This document shows positions 1 through 11,589 of a stretch of 64,000 nt of DNA, one piece after another; the stretch's first letter is position 1; the number at the start of each line of letters is the position of its first letter. A program made the translations under genes and the position numbers. Under the pieces are notes generated by a model, which ran no database searches, was not told the origin of the DNA, and worked only from the letters and a program-made list of their open reading frames with translations. Origin of the DNA: Codonopsis lanceolata (Eukaryota > Streptophyta > Magnoliopsida > Asterales > Campanulaceae). The DNA is taken from the NCBI GenBank assembly GCA_013146195.2, contig CM028384.1, positions 74,405,228 through 74,469,227 on the forward strand, in the 5' to 3' direction.

Positions 1-758
1 TTTTTAAAATAATTCAATAATTTACTAAAACATTTGTAATTTAAGAACCATAAATCATTTAATTTTTAACTTTAACTATCATTAAGTATCTTCTTACATT
101 TTAAAAAACCTTAGGGGAGGTAACTGAAATTAATTCCGTTAAAAATTGGATGACAGTTAGTGATAATATCGAAAAATAGTACATTGACAAAATGTAACCA
201 TTGCTCAAAGTGCAATGACAAAATTAACCATTTTTCCATGAGACTGCCAAGTCTGCCGTGATTGAGCTATTCTACTAGTTTGTACGAATTATGTAAATTT
301 AATAAACATAATAATCATGTATTTATGCTCAATATAATTCTTAATGATTATCCATCTTTCCAAATTCAATTACTTTTGTGATGAACATGCAAAGGGAAAT
401 AATGGAATCATGAAAAAAAAAATCTAAAGGCAATGTATATCCATCATAAGTGACATAAAAAAAGAGGGAAAATAACCACACATGCACAAAGTCCTCTAAA
501 CAATTTTCTTGTTCAAAAAGTCTAAAAATTAATTTTTTAATAACAGAAGTCCAAAATTCAACATTTCCGCTTACTTAATTTATTCATTTTACTGAATGAT
601 TATTTTTATTTTGAAATGATGGTAGTGATAATAGTGTTTTGAATAAAAATAAAATAATAATAATGATGTTAATATTATTATTACTATTAAGTACAACAAA
701 CAATAACAACAACATCAATAATAATAACACTAGTTATAATAACAATAACAATAACATC

Positions 759-760
<2 letters not shown>
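1..760. other. AT-rich intergenic DNA, nothing recognised
   Basis: AT-rich sequence with homopolymer runs and no coding frame, RNA gene or clear transposon end. It leads into an AAT microsatellite on the right. Confidence 0.5.

Positions 761-826
<66 letters not shown>
761..826. repeat. (AAT)n microsatellite
   Basis: An almost uninterrupted run of AAT/TAA units. An apparent asparagine-rich frame here is only the repeat being translated. The tract lies just beyond the 3' end of the minus-strand LINE remnant to its right, so it may be the simple-repeat tail of that insertion (inference). Confidence 0.9.
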
Positions 827-829
<3 letters not shown>

Positions 830-842
830 CTTTTTATTTTTT

Positions 843-1690
843 ATTTTTTTGGGAAAACTGGGGCGACACACTGATAGATTTTATTAATAATAAGAAAAAT
901 ATACAAACAGAAGGGAACAACCAGCCTGACTCTTATAATTGGGGGGGGGGGGACAGGGGAGTCTAACCTCAAAATAAAAAACAAGGGCCTAAAGCCAGGA
1001 AAACGAAAGAGAAAATATCTTAGAAAAACAAACTAAGCGATTCAGATTCTAGCTGTATCCAGAGCATCAAGTAAAATATTGTCTATGATCGAACGAGGAA
1101 GCGGGTCACCAGAAAAGAAAACGTTATGAGTACCCGTGTCAATCGCTAAGTTGGTGAAGCCGTCGGTGACGCAATTAGCCTCCCGGAAACAATGGTGAAA
1201 TGAAAAATTAGCCTCACGTTGCATAGAGAGAATAATCTGTACAAAGTATATCCAAGACCAAAGGGTCAATCGCTAAGTTGGCGAAGCCGTCGGCGACACA
1301 ATTAGCCTCCCGAAAACAATGGTGAAATGAAAAATTAGCCTTGCGTTGCATAGAGAAAATAGCCCCTACAAAGTATATCCAAGACCAAGGGGGATGTTGC
1401 CTTTTGTAAGCCAGCCACATTTGGGCTTAGAGTCCATCTCAATAATAAAACTTTTTAAACCATGCTCAAATAACCAACAAACACCTTGAAATAAAGCTCG
1501 TATTTCAGCTTCCACATTTGTTGCTTCCCCAAAGAAGGAGGCGTAAGCATGAACGATCTCCTCGCTAGAGTTACGGATGATAACGCCACCTCCACTAAAC
1601 CCGGGATTACCTCGACGAGCCCCATCAGAGTTAAGTTTAAAAATACATATGGGCGGCTTAGCCCAAGTTACAACACAAATCGTAACTCGT
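843..1690 (-). pseudogene. LINE (L1-like) ORF2 C-terminal RNase H remnant with 3' UTR
   Basis: Read on the minus strand, bases ~1690-1420 encode an RNase H-like domain of the plant LINE type (RVT_3). The first acidic motif is in NSDGARRGNPG, the second in VEAEIRAL, and a third Asp is in IEMDSK. After a short gap comes REANCVADGFANLAID, the usual C-terminal REAN-VAD-LA motif. The rest of ORF2 (endonuclease, reverse transcriptase) is absent, so this is a 5'-truncated, dead copy. A 127 bp segment carrying the REAN motif is tandemly duplicated (1139-1265 and 1266-1392). The 3' UTR appears to run to about 843, where the DNA becomes a simple repeat. The family call is from motifs; subfamily is unknown. 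Confidence 0.8.
1139..1392. repeat. 127 bp tandem duplication inside the LINE RNase H remnant
   Basis: Both copies start with TCAATCGCTAAGTTGG and run through the codons for SMQR-ANFSFHHCFREANC before repeating. They differ at roughly ten positions, so the duplication is not very recent. It gives the remnant two REAN motifs in different frames. Confidence 0.9.
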
Positions 1691-1695
1691 TTTTT

Positions 1696-1830
1696 TATGC
1701 ATAGGTTGAGCTTTCAAACGGGTCGGCCCGGCCCAAGCTCACCGAGTTTCGTTTGACGTTGGACCGACCCGAAACAATGTCGGACCTCATAGAACTCAAG
1801 CCCAGCACATGTGCACTTCGGGCCTATGGG
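1696..1830. mobile_element. GC-rich subterminal block of a hAT-like element (remnant)
   Basis: A local GC-rich patch in AT-rich DNA with repeated GGGTCGGCCCGGCCC/GGACCGACCC and GGGCC words, starting near TAGGTTGAGCTTTCAAAC. It resembles the hAT ends seen intact at 32082-32800. A second patch of similar composition, oppositely oriented, lies at 4276-4425. I could not find a matching target-site duplication, so pairing the two is only a possibility. Confidence 0.4.
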
Positions 1831-3521
1831 CAAAAAAAAAATTAACTATTTTTCATGTAGAGTAGGAAGCTTTTGTTTACGTTTCCATTGGGTGGTTATT
1901 GTTTATCCCTGCAGAAGTGGAATTGCTTAGTTGGTAAAACAAACTTAGTACTATGTAGCTTTTAGTCACTATTTCATTTTGTGTATGTCTCTTGTTTTTT
2001 ATTCCAGTTTTTGTATTTGGTCTCAAAATGAAGACAATATTGACCATCATTATAGAACGTTATTTTGAAAGCTTTGTACGTCTCTTGCCTTTTATTCCAG
2101 TTTTCGATTTTGGTCTCAAAATGAAGATAGTGCTGACCATCATTTTAGAAAATTATAATTCTAAAAGTTGAAATGTATTTTTTTTAATATTATCAGATAT
2201 AATTCAGTAGACTATTATGACAGTGACTAATATGACGTCGGAGGGTGTGTGCTATGACGATGGAGGTTAAAATAGGACGACGGAGGATTAAAATATGACG
2301 CTTGAAGGTGTGTGCTCTGTCCTTTCTCACTCACACCACCTTGGGAGTATATTGACGTACGTAGTCTTTCAATCCAATTTTCTGATTTCATTATACTATT
2401 GTTCTATAATTAATTTTTTTTCTTTGCATCTCAAATGTTTGATTTTATGCCTGAGAGAGTATTAGAAGTTGAGCTCCAGTTTTACTAATGTACATTAGAA
2501 GTCATATCATTTTACCGTGGTTTCTCAGCAACCAATCAACCTAACCCAAGGAGGGTTTAATTCAAAATTAGTAATTAAAAAAAAACCTTCATTTGATATT
2601 GTTCCTTCAGATACTACAAGATTAGCTCTCTTCAAACATGCCATTCTCCATGCTCTATAGAAAAAGCCTCCTTTTTGCCTTCATCCAATAAAACTAAGAA
2701 ATCACCCCTTTTGATCTAAGGTAAAAAAACATACCCTCTAATTTTTTTTTTACTTATCCATTGTGTTGGTGTGTGTGTATTTGGATTGCTTTCGTTTGTG
2801 TGTGGGGTATGAATCTATGCATTTTCTTTATTATGTTGATCAATGAAATTGTTTGTTAATCAATTCAGGTGGCTATTGAAGCTTGGCAGAGGTACAATTC
2901 TGTTGGTACAAATTCAGGGGTTTACATGAAGGTGTGAGCCTAAAAGGAGGCCCGATAAATTCAACCATTTTTTGAAATTGGGTATTGGCAACTTGATGAA
3001 AGCCTTCTTATTGTTTACTTGGTCCATCTAGCTAGTATGCGACTCGGGCAGGGAGCTGTGGAAGATGTTTTGTACTTGATTGGTTTGGTTTTCGCAATCG
3101 TAAATCAAGAAGTGTCTTAATAGGAAAGCGTGACACAGTTAATTAATTAAAACAGTAATGGTGGGGCAGGGAAGACTGAAACTAATGCAAGTGCATATAT
3201 AAGGAAGATATTCTCCTAAATTTTGTTTGAGTATTTATAGCGTAATGTCAAGGCCTATATTTGTTAATGAAGTTATGTTTCCTTAAAATGTAGTTGCGCC
3301 CCAATTTAGTGTATCGGTATTGGTAGTGGATTATTTAGTTAAACAACATTCATTTGTACTTTTGGATGTTTAGTTATGTGAGTGTGTTAACAACGGTGAG
3401 ACATTAATACATGATGGGTCATAAACTTTTCAGCCAATAAATATGTTTTTTCCTTGATTTATTTTTGGGTTTTGTCATTTTTTTCGTTGTATAGTATACG
3501 TTGATCAATTCTTATATTGAC
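1831..3521 (+). other. Probable non-autonomous Helitron body, AT-rich, no genes recognised
   Basis: No open frame or RNA gene was found. The right edge is a good Helitron-type 3' end (next entry), so some or all of this stretch is likely the element body. Local repeats are present: two ~70 bp similar segments near 1980-2060 and 2070-2150 share the words TTTATTCCAGTTTT and TGGTCTCAAAATGAAGA. The 5' terminus (TC) could not be placed. Confidence 0.35.
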
Positions 3522-3552
3522 ACCGTGCCATAAGCACGGGCACAAAATCTAG
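3522..3552 (+). mobile_element. Helitron-type 3' terminus (hairpin + CTAG)
   Basis: The sequence has a short GC-rich hairpin (CCGTGC...GCACGG, about 3523-3539), then a ~10 nt spacer and CTAG at 3549-3552, followed by T. Established Helitron 3' ends have exactly this: a hairpin, 10-12 nt and CTRR, inserted between A and T. A second end with the same stem sequence occurs in reverse at 20567-20595. Confidence 0.7.
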
Positions 3553-3553
3553 T

Positions 3554-4275
3554 AAAAGTTATATAGCACATCAAAACACACATACTTACTATTCTAACTT
3601 ACTCAATTACAAAGCAAAAGTGGAACCAAAGGAAACATAAACAAAGGTAGTAAGTTTAGCAATTAAATGAAACATAAACTAGAAAAACTATAGTGTTACA
3701 TACCAAAGAAAAAATACATGTGCTACTTGAAGGGTACTTTTTTCAAAAAATTTATAACTAAATTGAAGTTCATCATACTGTCTCTAATTTTCTAATATGT
3801 GTTTTCTGAGGATAGACAATGTTTTTCGAGTTTTAGTTTACAAAATCATATTAACTAGCAAATGTTCATTTTTTTGCTTCGTCCGGCACAATGTAGTATT
3901 TATATTTTATTTCTTATCAAGTTTATACTATTGAGGTTTTTTATTAGCTAATATCAGATAGAGGTACCCAATTGAATAGATCAGTTTCGATAAAATTACT
4001 ATCCACAATCATACTAAACTAGATTGGAACTTGGAAGATCAACTCTAGTTCTTCTTTGTAAGTGCTACTTCCATCAATTTAGAATATGAGTTTCAACAAA
4101 AAAGAGAACAATGATTTGGAAATAGATATTATGTCATAAATTCATCCAACCAAAAGCAAAAAAAGAAAAAAAAAAGTAATCTGAATGAATGTCTGATAGT
4201 TTTTTTTTTTTTTTTTAGGTTTTATGTTTTAGTTTTTAATTTTTTAATTAAGTTTAACTTTGTCAATCATATGAT
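3554..4275. other. AT-rich DNA, nothing recognised
   Basis: No frame, RNA gene or terminal repeat supported. Contains several A/T homopolymers. Confidence 0.45.
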
Positions 4276-4425
4276 CAGGCCAAACTGGGCTTTTCAGGTT
4301 TCTCAAGTTCGGGCTAAAAGAGGCCTGATTTTTTAGGGCCTTCTAATTTGAGGCCCAAACCCTTGAAAAGTCGGGTGGGCTGGACCGGCTCAATGGGTCG
4401 AGCTCAATTTTGACAGCTTTAGGCA
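4276..4425. mobile_element. hAT-like element end, GC-rich subterminal repeats
   Basis: Clustered GGGCT/AGGCC words (GGCCAAACTGGGC, GAGGCCTGA, GGGCCTTC, GAGGCCCAAAC, GGGTGGGCTGG) end in TTTTGACAGCTTTA. This closely resembles the TTTTGACAGCTCTA right end of the well-defined hAT at 32082-32800. The partner end and target duplication were not found, so treat it as a remnant. Confidence 0.5.
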
Positions 4426-4689
4426 TAAGAAAATGTGATGTCATTTAAACTGTGTGCCCCAAAATAGTTATTAGCCCGCATAATTTGATGGAGATCTCTG
4501 TCAACGCCAAGAATAATAGAGTAATGGGTATGAGAAGTGTTATAAAAACGGGAAAATTCTTGGATTAAGAATTCCAAGTTTCTATCTTCAATGTGGAAAA
4601 GAATTAGTCGAAAATAATAGTACCAATTATTTGGACGAATAATGACTAGATAACAGAAAATATAACGAAATAAAATAAAAGGAAATAAA

Positions 4690-5246
4690 TGATTTTACAT
4701 AGTTTAATCCACTTAAATTTAAGCAACAACTTCACTATAAATGATGATGAATTACAATATAGAGTTTTCAATGTACCCACCCTACCTAAGACAAGGGTTA
4801 CAAGGATTGATACGATCCCACAGAGTACCACACCTCTCACAGCTCAAAATAGCTATGCAATATTTTGTCTATCAACACCAATACCTCGAGACCCTCGACC
4901 ACCAATTGTATCGTTGTCGTCCGCCTCCACTTTGTATCACAAACTCGTCTTTGGCACACTATCTGTGCGGCATATACATGCCCTTATATAGGTCATGTTC
5001 ATAAACATTATTATTCACTAATTAGGATTAACATACTCCTAATCCTTTAGCAATTAATCAATCCTAATCCCAAAAGTGTTTGAGACACCAATTTTGGCTC
5101 AAATTTCATCAATCGCTTATCCCCATTATTGCTTGCCCATCATGCACCCCACCATGGGTGTGTAGAATTAATCTCAGACACACGAATCCAAGCGGCCCTT
5201 GAATTCGCTCCATGAAATACTACCAAATCGGATACTTCCAAAATCT
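4690..5246 (-). mobile_element. Possible LTR or retroelement fragment, unresolved
   Basis: Directly downstream (on the minus strand) of the broken copia protease region. It has a TATA-like GACCTATATAAGGG on the minus strand at ~4983-4996 and a composition unlike the surrounding AT-rich DNA. It could be a 3' LTR joined to gag-protease by deletion of pol, but no second copy is present to prove LTR identity. Small frames here are not convincing genes. Confidence 0.3.
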
Positions 5247-6310
5247 TCATATATTGACATCTTCACTGTGAAATATAATATGAGCTCCACCTTGAATAAT
5301 ATTCCCTTGTAGTAAATGCAAGTTGCCTCTTTTGTTTCCACTCATGAGAAAACGACCACCACGAAAGATTTTTATCTTTCCATCACAAACATTGTAATTG
5401 CACCCTTTTGAATCCAAGTAACCCAAAGAAATTAAATTCCTCCTCAAGCTAGGAACATGACGAACTTCGGCTAGTGTTTTCACTTCACCTTGAGTCTTGA
5501 ATTTTATTGTTCCAACACCTTCAATCTTGCAAGAAGAATCATCCGCTAAAAATACATCGCCACTTGCAATTTTGTAAGTAGATAACATATCTTTATTGAA
5601 ACACATGTGAAAAGAAGAATCAGAATCAATGATACATTCATTCCGCAGATTATTATCTACGGTCACGTTGAATATATCACCATTATCTTCGTCATTACTA
5701 GTACCACCCTCATCAAAGGTGACAATATTAGCATTATAATTTAATTATTTCTTTACTTCATCATTGAGCTTTTGAAAATTACGAATAACGTGACCCATCT
5801 CATTACAATACCAACACTTTTGCATGGAAGTCTTCTTATTCTTCTTACCACCGCTTGAACCTTGATCGGACGAATCACTAATATGTTTAACTTTGCTTCC
5901 CACATACAAAACATCATCATTATTATTATTCCTAGAGCACCCTTGTTAATAGAATCATCTGTTAATAATGAGGTTTGTACCTCACCCAAAGTAAGCGTAT
6001 CTTTACCGTGCATAATAGTAGTAACTAAATACTTGTAAGATGGTGACAAAGACTTCAACAAAATTAAACCTTGATCTTCATCTTCAATTTTAACATCAAT
6101 ATTCACCCACTCGTAAAGTATCTTGTTAAACGCATTCAAGTAATCATGAATATTTGTACCTTTGTCCATCATGAAATTGAACAATTCATTCTTTAGGTAC
6201 AATCAGTTTGACATTGATTTCCCCATGTAGAGACTCTCCAACTGGATTTTTCGGAGATAACGTTGTAGAGAACAGTATCCGCGCAACATTGCCGGATAGT
6301 GCTAGCCGCC
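5247..6310 (-). pseudogene. Broken Ty1/copia gag-protease region
   Basis: Minus-strand reading from ~6310 gives copia Gag features: KAASTIRQC, then NELFNFMMDKGTNIHDYLNAF, EDEDQGLILLKSLSPSY and GKDTLTLGEVQ-SLL (UBN2-type Gag). A CCHC zinc knuckle follows near 5830-5770, written C-WY-C-NEMG-H-VIRN-F, with the final Cys replaced. A separate frame at 5666-5247 has the protease segment (IIDSDSSFHM in place of the usual DSG) and VRHVPSLRRNLISLGYLD, typical of copia just before the GAG-pre-integrase region. There is a stop before NELFNF, a frameshift between Gag and the knuckle, and integrase, RT and RNase H are missing. It is a dead internal fragment. Confidence 0.85.
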
Positions 6311-7029
6311 TTTTGATCAATTTTCTTTTATAATTTATAATTTAGAGTCTTAATCATAAATCATAGATTCTTCTATTCTAAGATTCAGTCATTTACTCAT
6401 TCACATAATCTGATAATCACACACTTAAAAGTTAATTAGTTAAAGCAATTAATAAACTAGGGTAAATCAAACTATGGAAGAAATCAAGGGAAACAAAAGT
6501 GAGATCGTGAAAATAAAAAAGAAGAAGAAGAAAAGTAGAAAATTTATCGTGAGTGAGTTGTGAGCGTTCGACGTTGGAAGTGTTAAACTTTGCATGATTT
6601 ACTTAAACCAATCAGAATAAATTAACATAAACTTTGTCTTACTTACAGTCTATTAGTTGGCCATGAACTCTTATTGAGAAAACATTTTTGTCAGCTGGTA
6701 GAGTATAAGTTTTTATTTGAAAAAGTGTCAACTTGTTCTCTTAAAAAAACAAACTATATTTCTTACTCACATTTTCATTGTTTGTGCTTTGATAGATCAT
6801 ACAATTGTTATCTCTCTCATACAATATCCCTAAAATATCTTGTGAGAGATCTCATTCAAAATTGTTGGCACATTCGGATTTCAAAATTGTTTCTAACAGA
6901 CTGGAGCTCAAATATTTTATTTAAAGGCACAAGAGCAAGTTGAATAACTGTGAAACATTCAATATTCTTAAGCATTTACTCACTCACTTGAATTGCCTCA
7001 GCCTTAGCATTTACTAGATAGCCTTTTGA
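6311..7029. other. AT-rich DNA, nothing recognised
   Basis: No protein or RNA gene can be supported. The 89-codon frame at 6674-6943 has no recognisable motif and is probably chance. Confidence 0.4.
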
Positions 7030-7239
7030 TAGATGTGTTTTATACGCATCTATTGGGTACTAATACGGCTTAGAATTAGTTATTCCACGAGTCGTTTAGC
7101 TATTAATATGTGTTTCTAGTCTTAATTGTAAGTTTCAGGGTTTTGAATGAATAAAGAAGGATTGTTGGGAAGCCTTTGCCTAGATTGGAAGATTTGAAGG
7201 TCTAATGTGTAAATCTCCAAAGGACTCCGAACAAAAGCT

Positions 7240-7390
7240 GAAGAGAAAGGATGCGCCCGCATCCTCCTAAACACATGTGACCGCATCTAATTCAGGATGT
7301 CAGAAAAAAATTAGAAGTCAGATGGATGCGACCACTTCTCATCAACATGCGACCGCATCCTTTTCACACATGCGACCGCATGAGGCAGAC
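7240..7390. repeat. Minisatellite of GATGCGACCGCAT-like units
   Basis: The words GGATGCGCCCGCATCC, ACATGTGACCGCATC, GATGCGACCAC, ACATGCGACCGCATCC and ACATGCGACCGCAT recur. Each is a partial palindrome (ATGCG.CCGCAT). Such arrays sit inside several long plant gypsy LTRs. Confidence 0.7.
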
Positions 7391-7915
7391 TCCACATATC
7401 CGGCCCTTTTCCGTTTTAACCTAATTTCTACCTCGTAAACCTTAGTATATAGCTCTAGTTTAGTCAGAAAATCAGCCTCTCTTTAGGTTGTAATAATAAT
7501 ATTCTTAGTTTTATTCATAGTCTTGGAGATCGAATCATGTGTTCTTCAATCCAATCTGTTGTTCCATCAATTGTGATGAGCTAAACTCATCAATCTAGGA
7601 ATTTGAGGTAACTTGTATCGAAACTTATGTTCTAATTTATAATTCCATTCAATTAAGAATATTGTTTATCGCATATCATATATTGTGTCTTCTCTAGAAG
7701 CTTATACGTTCGATGGTATATGTAACTGTTTAGACAATTGGGTATGAATAACTGCATGATAAGTGCATATGTCATATTTTTGCCAACCTTTAAGATAATT
7801 AGATCTCATTGATTTCCTGATCGGGCTAATGTGAGATCTAGGTTCTTATGTTTTTAGTGTTCTTAATGGATCCTCAATTGATTATGTGGACTAATCAGGA
7901 AAACATAACCAATTT

Positions 7916-9112
7916 GAGATAATAAGATTGCAAACCGTAATTTATGTTATAAATAGTACAGGGAAAAACAGTAATTAAATCAAATTACAGAATTGAAATC
8001 AATTGAAAAGTTACTGCTTTGACTTCTAGGTCTGCAGGTAGACTTCAAGTCTGCTGGTGAACTTAAGGTATGTTGGTGACTTCAAGTCTACTGGTGGACT
8101 GAAGTCTGCTGGTGCTTCACACAATGTCTGCTATTATAGAACTGCGATCAACCTTCAAATCTGAGGCTGTGTCACACACAGTTTCCTTAAAATAGATTCA
8201 TCCCTTCCTGTCTATGCTTGGAAGCTCTAATGGACGTTCTGTCTCCCATGATACAACGGAGACACCGGAGAAACCTTCAGCACTAAGGATTCCAGCGAAC
8301 TGAATTTGTGCCTGCCTCTATCACCAATAAGAAAACAGAGGCCAAAGGAATGCGCTCAACGATTTGCAGAATGTAGTGGAGAAATGGAGGTTGTTCTTGA
8401 CTGTATTAATCGTGTGTTATGTGATTGTAGAAATCATCTCATTTTATAAGAATAGACAAGAGACTGATTAAATAACCACATTGATGATGAAATAAATCCA
8501 TCATCAATAGACAAAATAATATCTCTCATTAAAGCTGGTAATAACAGCCCATAAAATATGTTATAAATGTTGGAGTTACAAAAACAAAAGAATAATTAAC
8601 AAAACGTGAATAAATCCATCATCAATAGGCAAATAATATCTCTCATTAAAGCTGGTAATAGCAGCCCATAAAATCTGTTATAAATGTTGGAGTTACAAAA
8701 ACAAAAGAATAATTAACAAAACGTGGGTTACGCTCGCACATGAGTACAGTATCCCAAAAGCTAAACTGGACCATGATTTGCACCCCCCCTGTGCAGGCGT
8801 ACGCGAGAGAGAGCCTCTATACTATACAAGCTTACCCTTATCACATAAGGTATTTGTATATAAACCACTCAAGTTTTTGTTAATCTTCCAATGTGGGATA
8901 AACCCACTTCCAACAACCATACTTTAATCAATCATAACTTATTCATCCAAACATCAAATTTGACAAATAAATATATGATTTCGATGTTCTCACGGAGTAT
9001 AACACGATTCCACTATTACCATTGTCATTACACAAATGACATGTGAAGAAATCTGTGTCACAAAATTGCACAATTTTATTCTTTAAACACAATTTTTCCA
9101 ACAATTTAAGCG
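7916..9112 (-). mobile_element. Ty1/copia-like solo LTR nested in a gypsy LTR
   Basis: Read on the minus strand it begins (T)GTTGGAAAAATTG, as many copia LTRs do. It contains TTTATCCCACATTGGAAG and a TATA-like TTTATATACAAATA. The 5 bp word AATTT lies at both edges (7911-7915 and 9113-9117), and removing the insert joins two halves of a recognisable gypsy LTR, so it is a solo LTR left by LTR-LTR recombination. It has an internal tandem duplication (8491-8725). Its first ~200 bp closely resemble the repeat units at 23611-25280. Confidence 0.7.
8491..8725. repeat. ~118 bp tandem duplication in the solo LTR
   Basis: Copy 1 (8491-8608) and copy 2 (8609-8725) both run from AATAAATCCATCATCAATAG to TTAACAAAACGTG with only a few differences, so the duplication is fairly young. 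Confidence 0.92.
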
Positions 9113-9600
9113 TCTCAATCTTTACACTGGTGAACGAGTCCTTGATGATTGATTGATACTATATTCCAAAAACATAAGAATAGATACAAGTGAATCATAA
9201 TTCCTAGATCTTTCCCCATAATTTGATCTTCGTGCTATAATCCTTGTTCTCAATATTTGCTGATAATCTCCTCTATGTTAATTAGTTTAAATTGTTGTTT
9301 AGTTAATTTAATTGTCAATTAGTTTAATCAAAACAAGCCCCCCCTTTAGTTTAATAATTTATTTTATCAGTTTAATTATCTGAATTACTACATATCTCTG
9401 TGGTTCGACCATTGCTTCTTCATCGCTATACTCTAATTGACTTGTGCCTTGAAATTCCTCTCAAATACCTAGTTATTGATGAATCATTGATTGTACCCCA
9501 CGAGTGTGATTGTTTCAAAATCATACTCCACAAACACTGGTCTTTATTGTACACTGATCCATTATTGATCACTTTAGATTACTAATAATATTAGTGCATT

Positions 9601-10403
9601 TCAAAATCCAAGTCTGACCAACTTGGTAGCGGACGTAGCAGCTTTACTAAGAACCATTTTATATCACGTGTCCTTTACATATCAGCTTGTGTGATTGCTC
9701 TAATACTTAAGCAGCTTAAATCTACATAAGTGCCAGTCAATCTTTGTCTCAATCATATATCTGTTTATTTCTATAAATCGTTCTTCAATTCATTCTTTTG
9801 AAAAAGGTGATCAAACAATCTTTCAGTCACTTAAGCTAACTAACAACATTAGTTACCTACCAAAAGATTTCTCAAAATTCTCATCTGTTGGCTGACAACG
9901 TCTGTTGACCTATTTTTTTTATTTTTCCCCTGCAACTTTGAATTGATTTCAAAATAACCCATTTACTTTTAAAAGGCTATTTACTCACACTCTACCCATA
10001 TTTGTTGCCAACTGGACTTAATGTAAGCTACTAAGCTACGTTCTTCGTTACGTCGTTGTCTACTTGTCATGCGGTCATGACTAGAGTTTAAGAGTCTTGG
10101 GCTTCTTGGTTGTCTTGTGTTACCATCTTGGTGGAGGGGAGGTCGGGAGGGCCTGAAGGCAACGAGGCGTGGAGGCTGAGCAGGAGCTTTAGCGCGGTGG
10201 GACACAAACAGACCGGTAAGTCTTTGACTCTTTTTCTCTGTTTAGAATAGGGCATTTTTTTAATAATATAATAGGTAGGATTTTTGTGAGGTTTGGGGGT
10301 CCAAAAAATCAAGTATATTTAGGGGGCGAAGGTCATGACCTAATTTTTCTTATGAAAGGGTCCGCCCTGACTGAAGGGTAAACTTAAGGAATAATTAAAG
10401 CCT
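9601..10403. other. Unassigned DNA, no gene recognised
   Basis: Includes a GC-richer patch (10080-10220) with overlapping short frames on the minus strand but no motif. It may be further retroelement or transposon debris. Nothing firm. Confidence 0.35.
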
Positions 10404-11560
10404 GGTACCATTTGCTGGAATTGTAACCGCTCCAGTACCCTTTTTTATTTTAAACCGCGAAAGTCCATTTTCAAAATTTTGTTCCAAAACTGTCTGCAAC
10501 CTGCTACTTTGGTTTTCTCATTTTCTCTTCATTATCTATCTCTTCTTCTCCTTGGTCTTCGTCTTCCTCCTCTTCTTTTCATATCTGCTCCCCATCCAAC
10601 TTCTTCTCCATCTCTGTTTTCTCCATCGCCGACCTCTTTTCACCTTCTACGACCAAGTGGCTCCAAACGCACCAACATCAACCATCGCTCTGAGGGACTG
10701 CCGATGCATGCATTGCATAACTTCTAAAAGCTTTGGGAAAAAAATGGAGATTGAGGGTGTTAGACTGTTAGTTGTCAGTTTTGAAACTAATGCACTAGTA
10801 GAAATCAAAAAAATGAGGATTCTTCCGTCGGCATGACATAACTTTTGATCCCGGATGAACTATGTGACCTACCGCATATCAAATCAAAGCTTTCGACGAG
10901 ATTTGCAAGTATTATTAGGTTTACCAAGTGCAGTCTTTATTTTAAGGCCAAAAAAAGTTCTTTAAACACTGTTTTGGGCTTTAAATGTTTTTCCAATGCC
11001 CCAACTTTTGCATCGCGATGTCCAAATTTGGGCTTGGATTTTTGCATTTTGATGCGCAAAATTTGACAGATTCCAATTTTGTATTGTGATACCCAATGTT
11101 TTCATTGCGATGCCCAGTGGATTTTTGCATTTCGATGCCCAAATTTTGACAGATTTCCAATTGTGCATTGCGATGCCTAGTGACTTTTTACATTTCGATG
11201 CCCAAATTTTGACAGATTTTAATTGTGCATTGCGATGCCTAATGTTTTTATTGCAAAGCCCAGTGACTTTTTGCATTTTGATGCCCAATGGTTTTTTGCA
11301 TTTCGATGCCTAAATTTTGACAGATTTCCAATTGCGCATTTCGTTGCCCAATGTTTTCATTGCGATGACGAAATTTGGGCAGTAACTTTGTATGTGCGCC
11401 TTTCCTTCATTAAAGTTATATTTGTCATTTCCCCATGTAGACACTTCGATTTCGTACCCCTACGTTACGATGTCCTAAAATATATAATTTATAAATCAAA
11501 TGGACTAACAAAAGTTAATTCTATTATGTTTCAGGGAAATTAGCACTTAACGGACTAAAC
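10404..11560 (+). mobile_element. Non-autonomous TIR element with GCATCGC-motif array (member 1)
   Basis: The left end (~10404-10480) carries GTACCCTTTTTTATTTTAAA and CGAAAGTCCATTTTC, matching the left end of the element at 38859-39476 (GGTCCCTTTTTTAAGTTTTA, AAAAGTCCATCG). A CT-rich, 5'-UTR-like stretch follows (10490-10690), then the array (10990-11370) and a block around 11393-11434 with GCGCCT...CATTAAAGTTAT...GTCATTT, shared with the 15 kb, 17 kb and 39 kb copies. The right end is only approximate. Mutator-like affinity is a guess from end length; no 9 bp duplication was found. Confidence 0.5.
10990..11370. repeat. Minisatellite of GCATTGCGATGCCCA / GCATTTCGATGCCCA words
   Basis: About fifteen words of the form GCAT-T-CGATGCC recur, arranged in a looser ~62 bp unit that includes AAATTTTGACAGATTTCCAATTG. 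The core GCATTGCGATGC is nearly its own reverse complement. Overlapping frames on both strands here only translate the repeat. Confidence 0.85.
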
Positions 11561-11589
11561 AAAGGTTAACGGAGGCATCAAAGGGTTTA

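Larger units (their letters stand above)
7030..9600 (+). mobile_element. Ty3/gypsy-type LTR remnant interrupted by a copia solo LTR
   Basis: The flanks 7030-7915 and 9113-9600 read as one long plant LTR. They have an extended leader, a GC-richer minisatellite of GATGCGACCGCAT-like words (7240-7390), and a characteristic end region (TTAGTTTAA runs, CCCCCCCTTTAGTTTAATAA, CTGTGGTTCGACC, CTATACTCTAATTGACTTGTGCC) that I recognise from long gypsy LTRs of the Tat/Athila kind. No primer-binding site or coding region follows, so it is a solo or truncated LTR. Exact ends are uncertain. Confidence 0.6.

Noticed and set aside
639..887. Asn-rich 82-codon frame
   Set aside because: Translation of the AAT microsatellite.
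1912..1945. tRNA A-box-like TTAGTTGGTAAAAC
   Set aside because: No B box or clover-leaf within reach.
1696..4425. Pairing the two GC-rich hAT-like ends into one 2.7 kb element
   Set aside because: Flanking 8 bp do not match and the ends have diverged too much to be sure.
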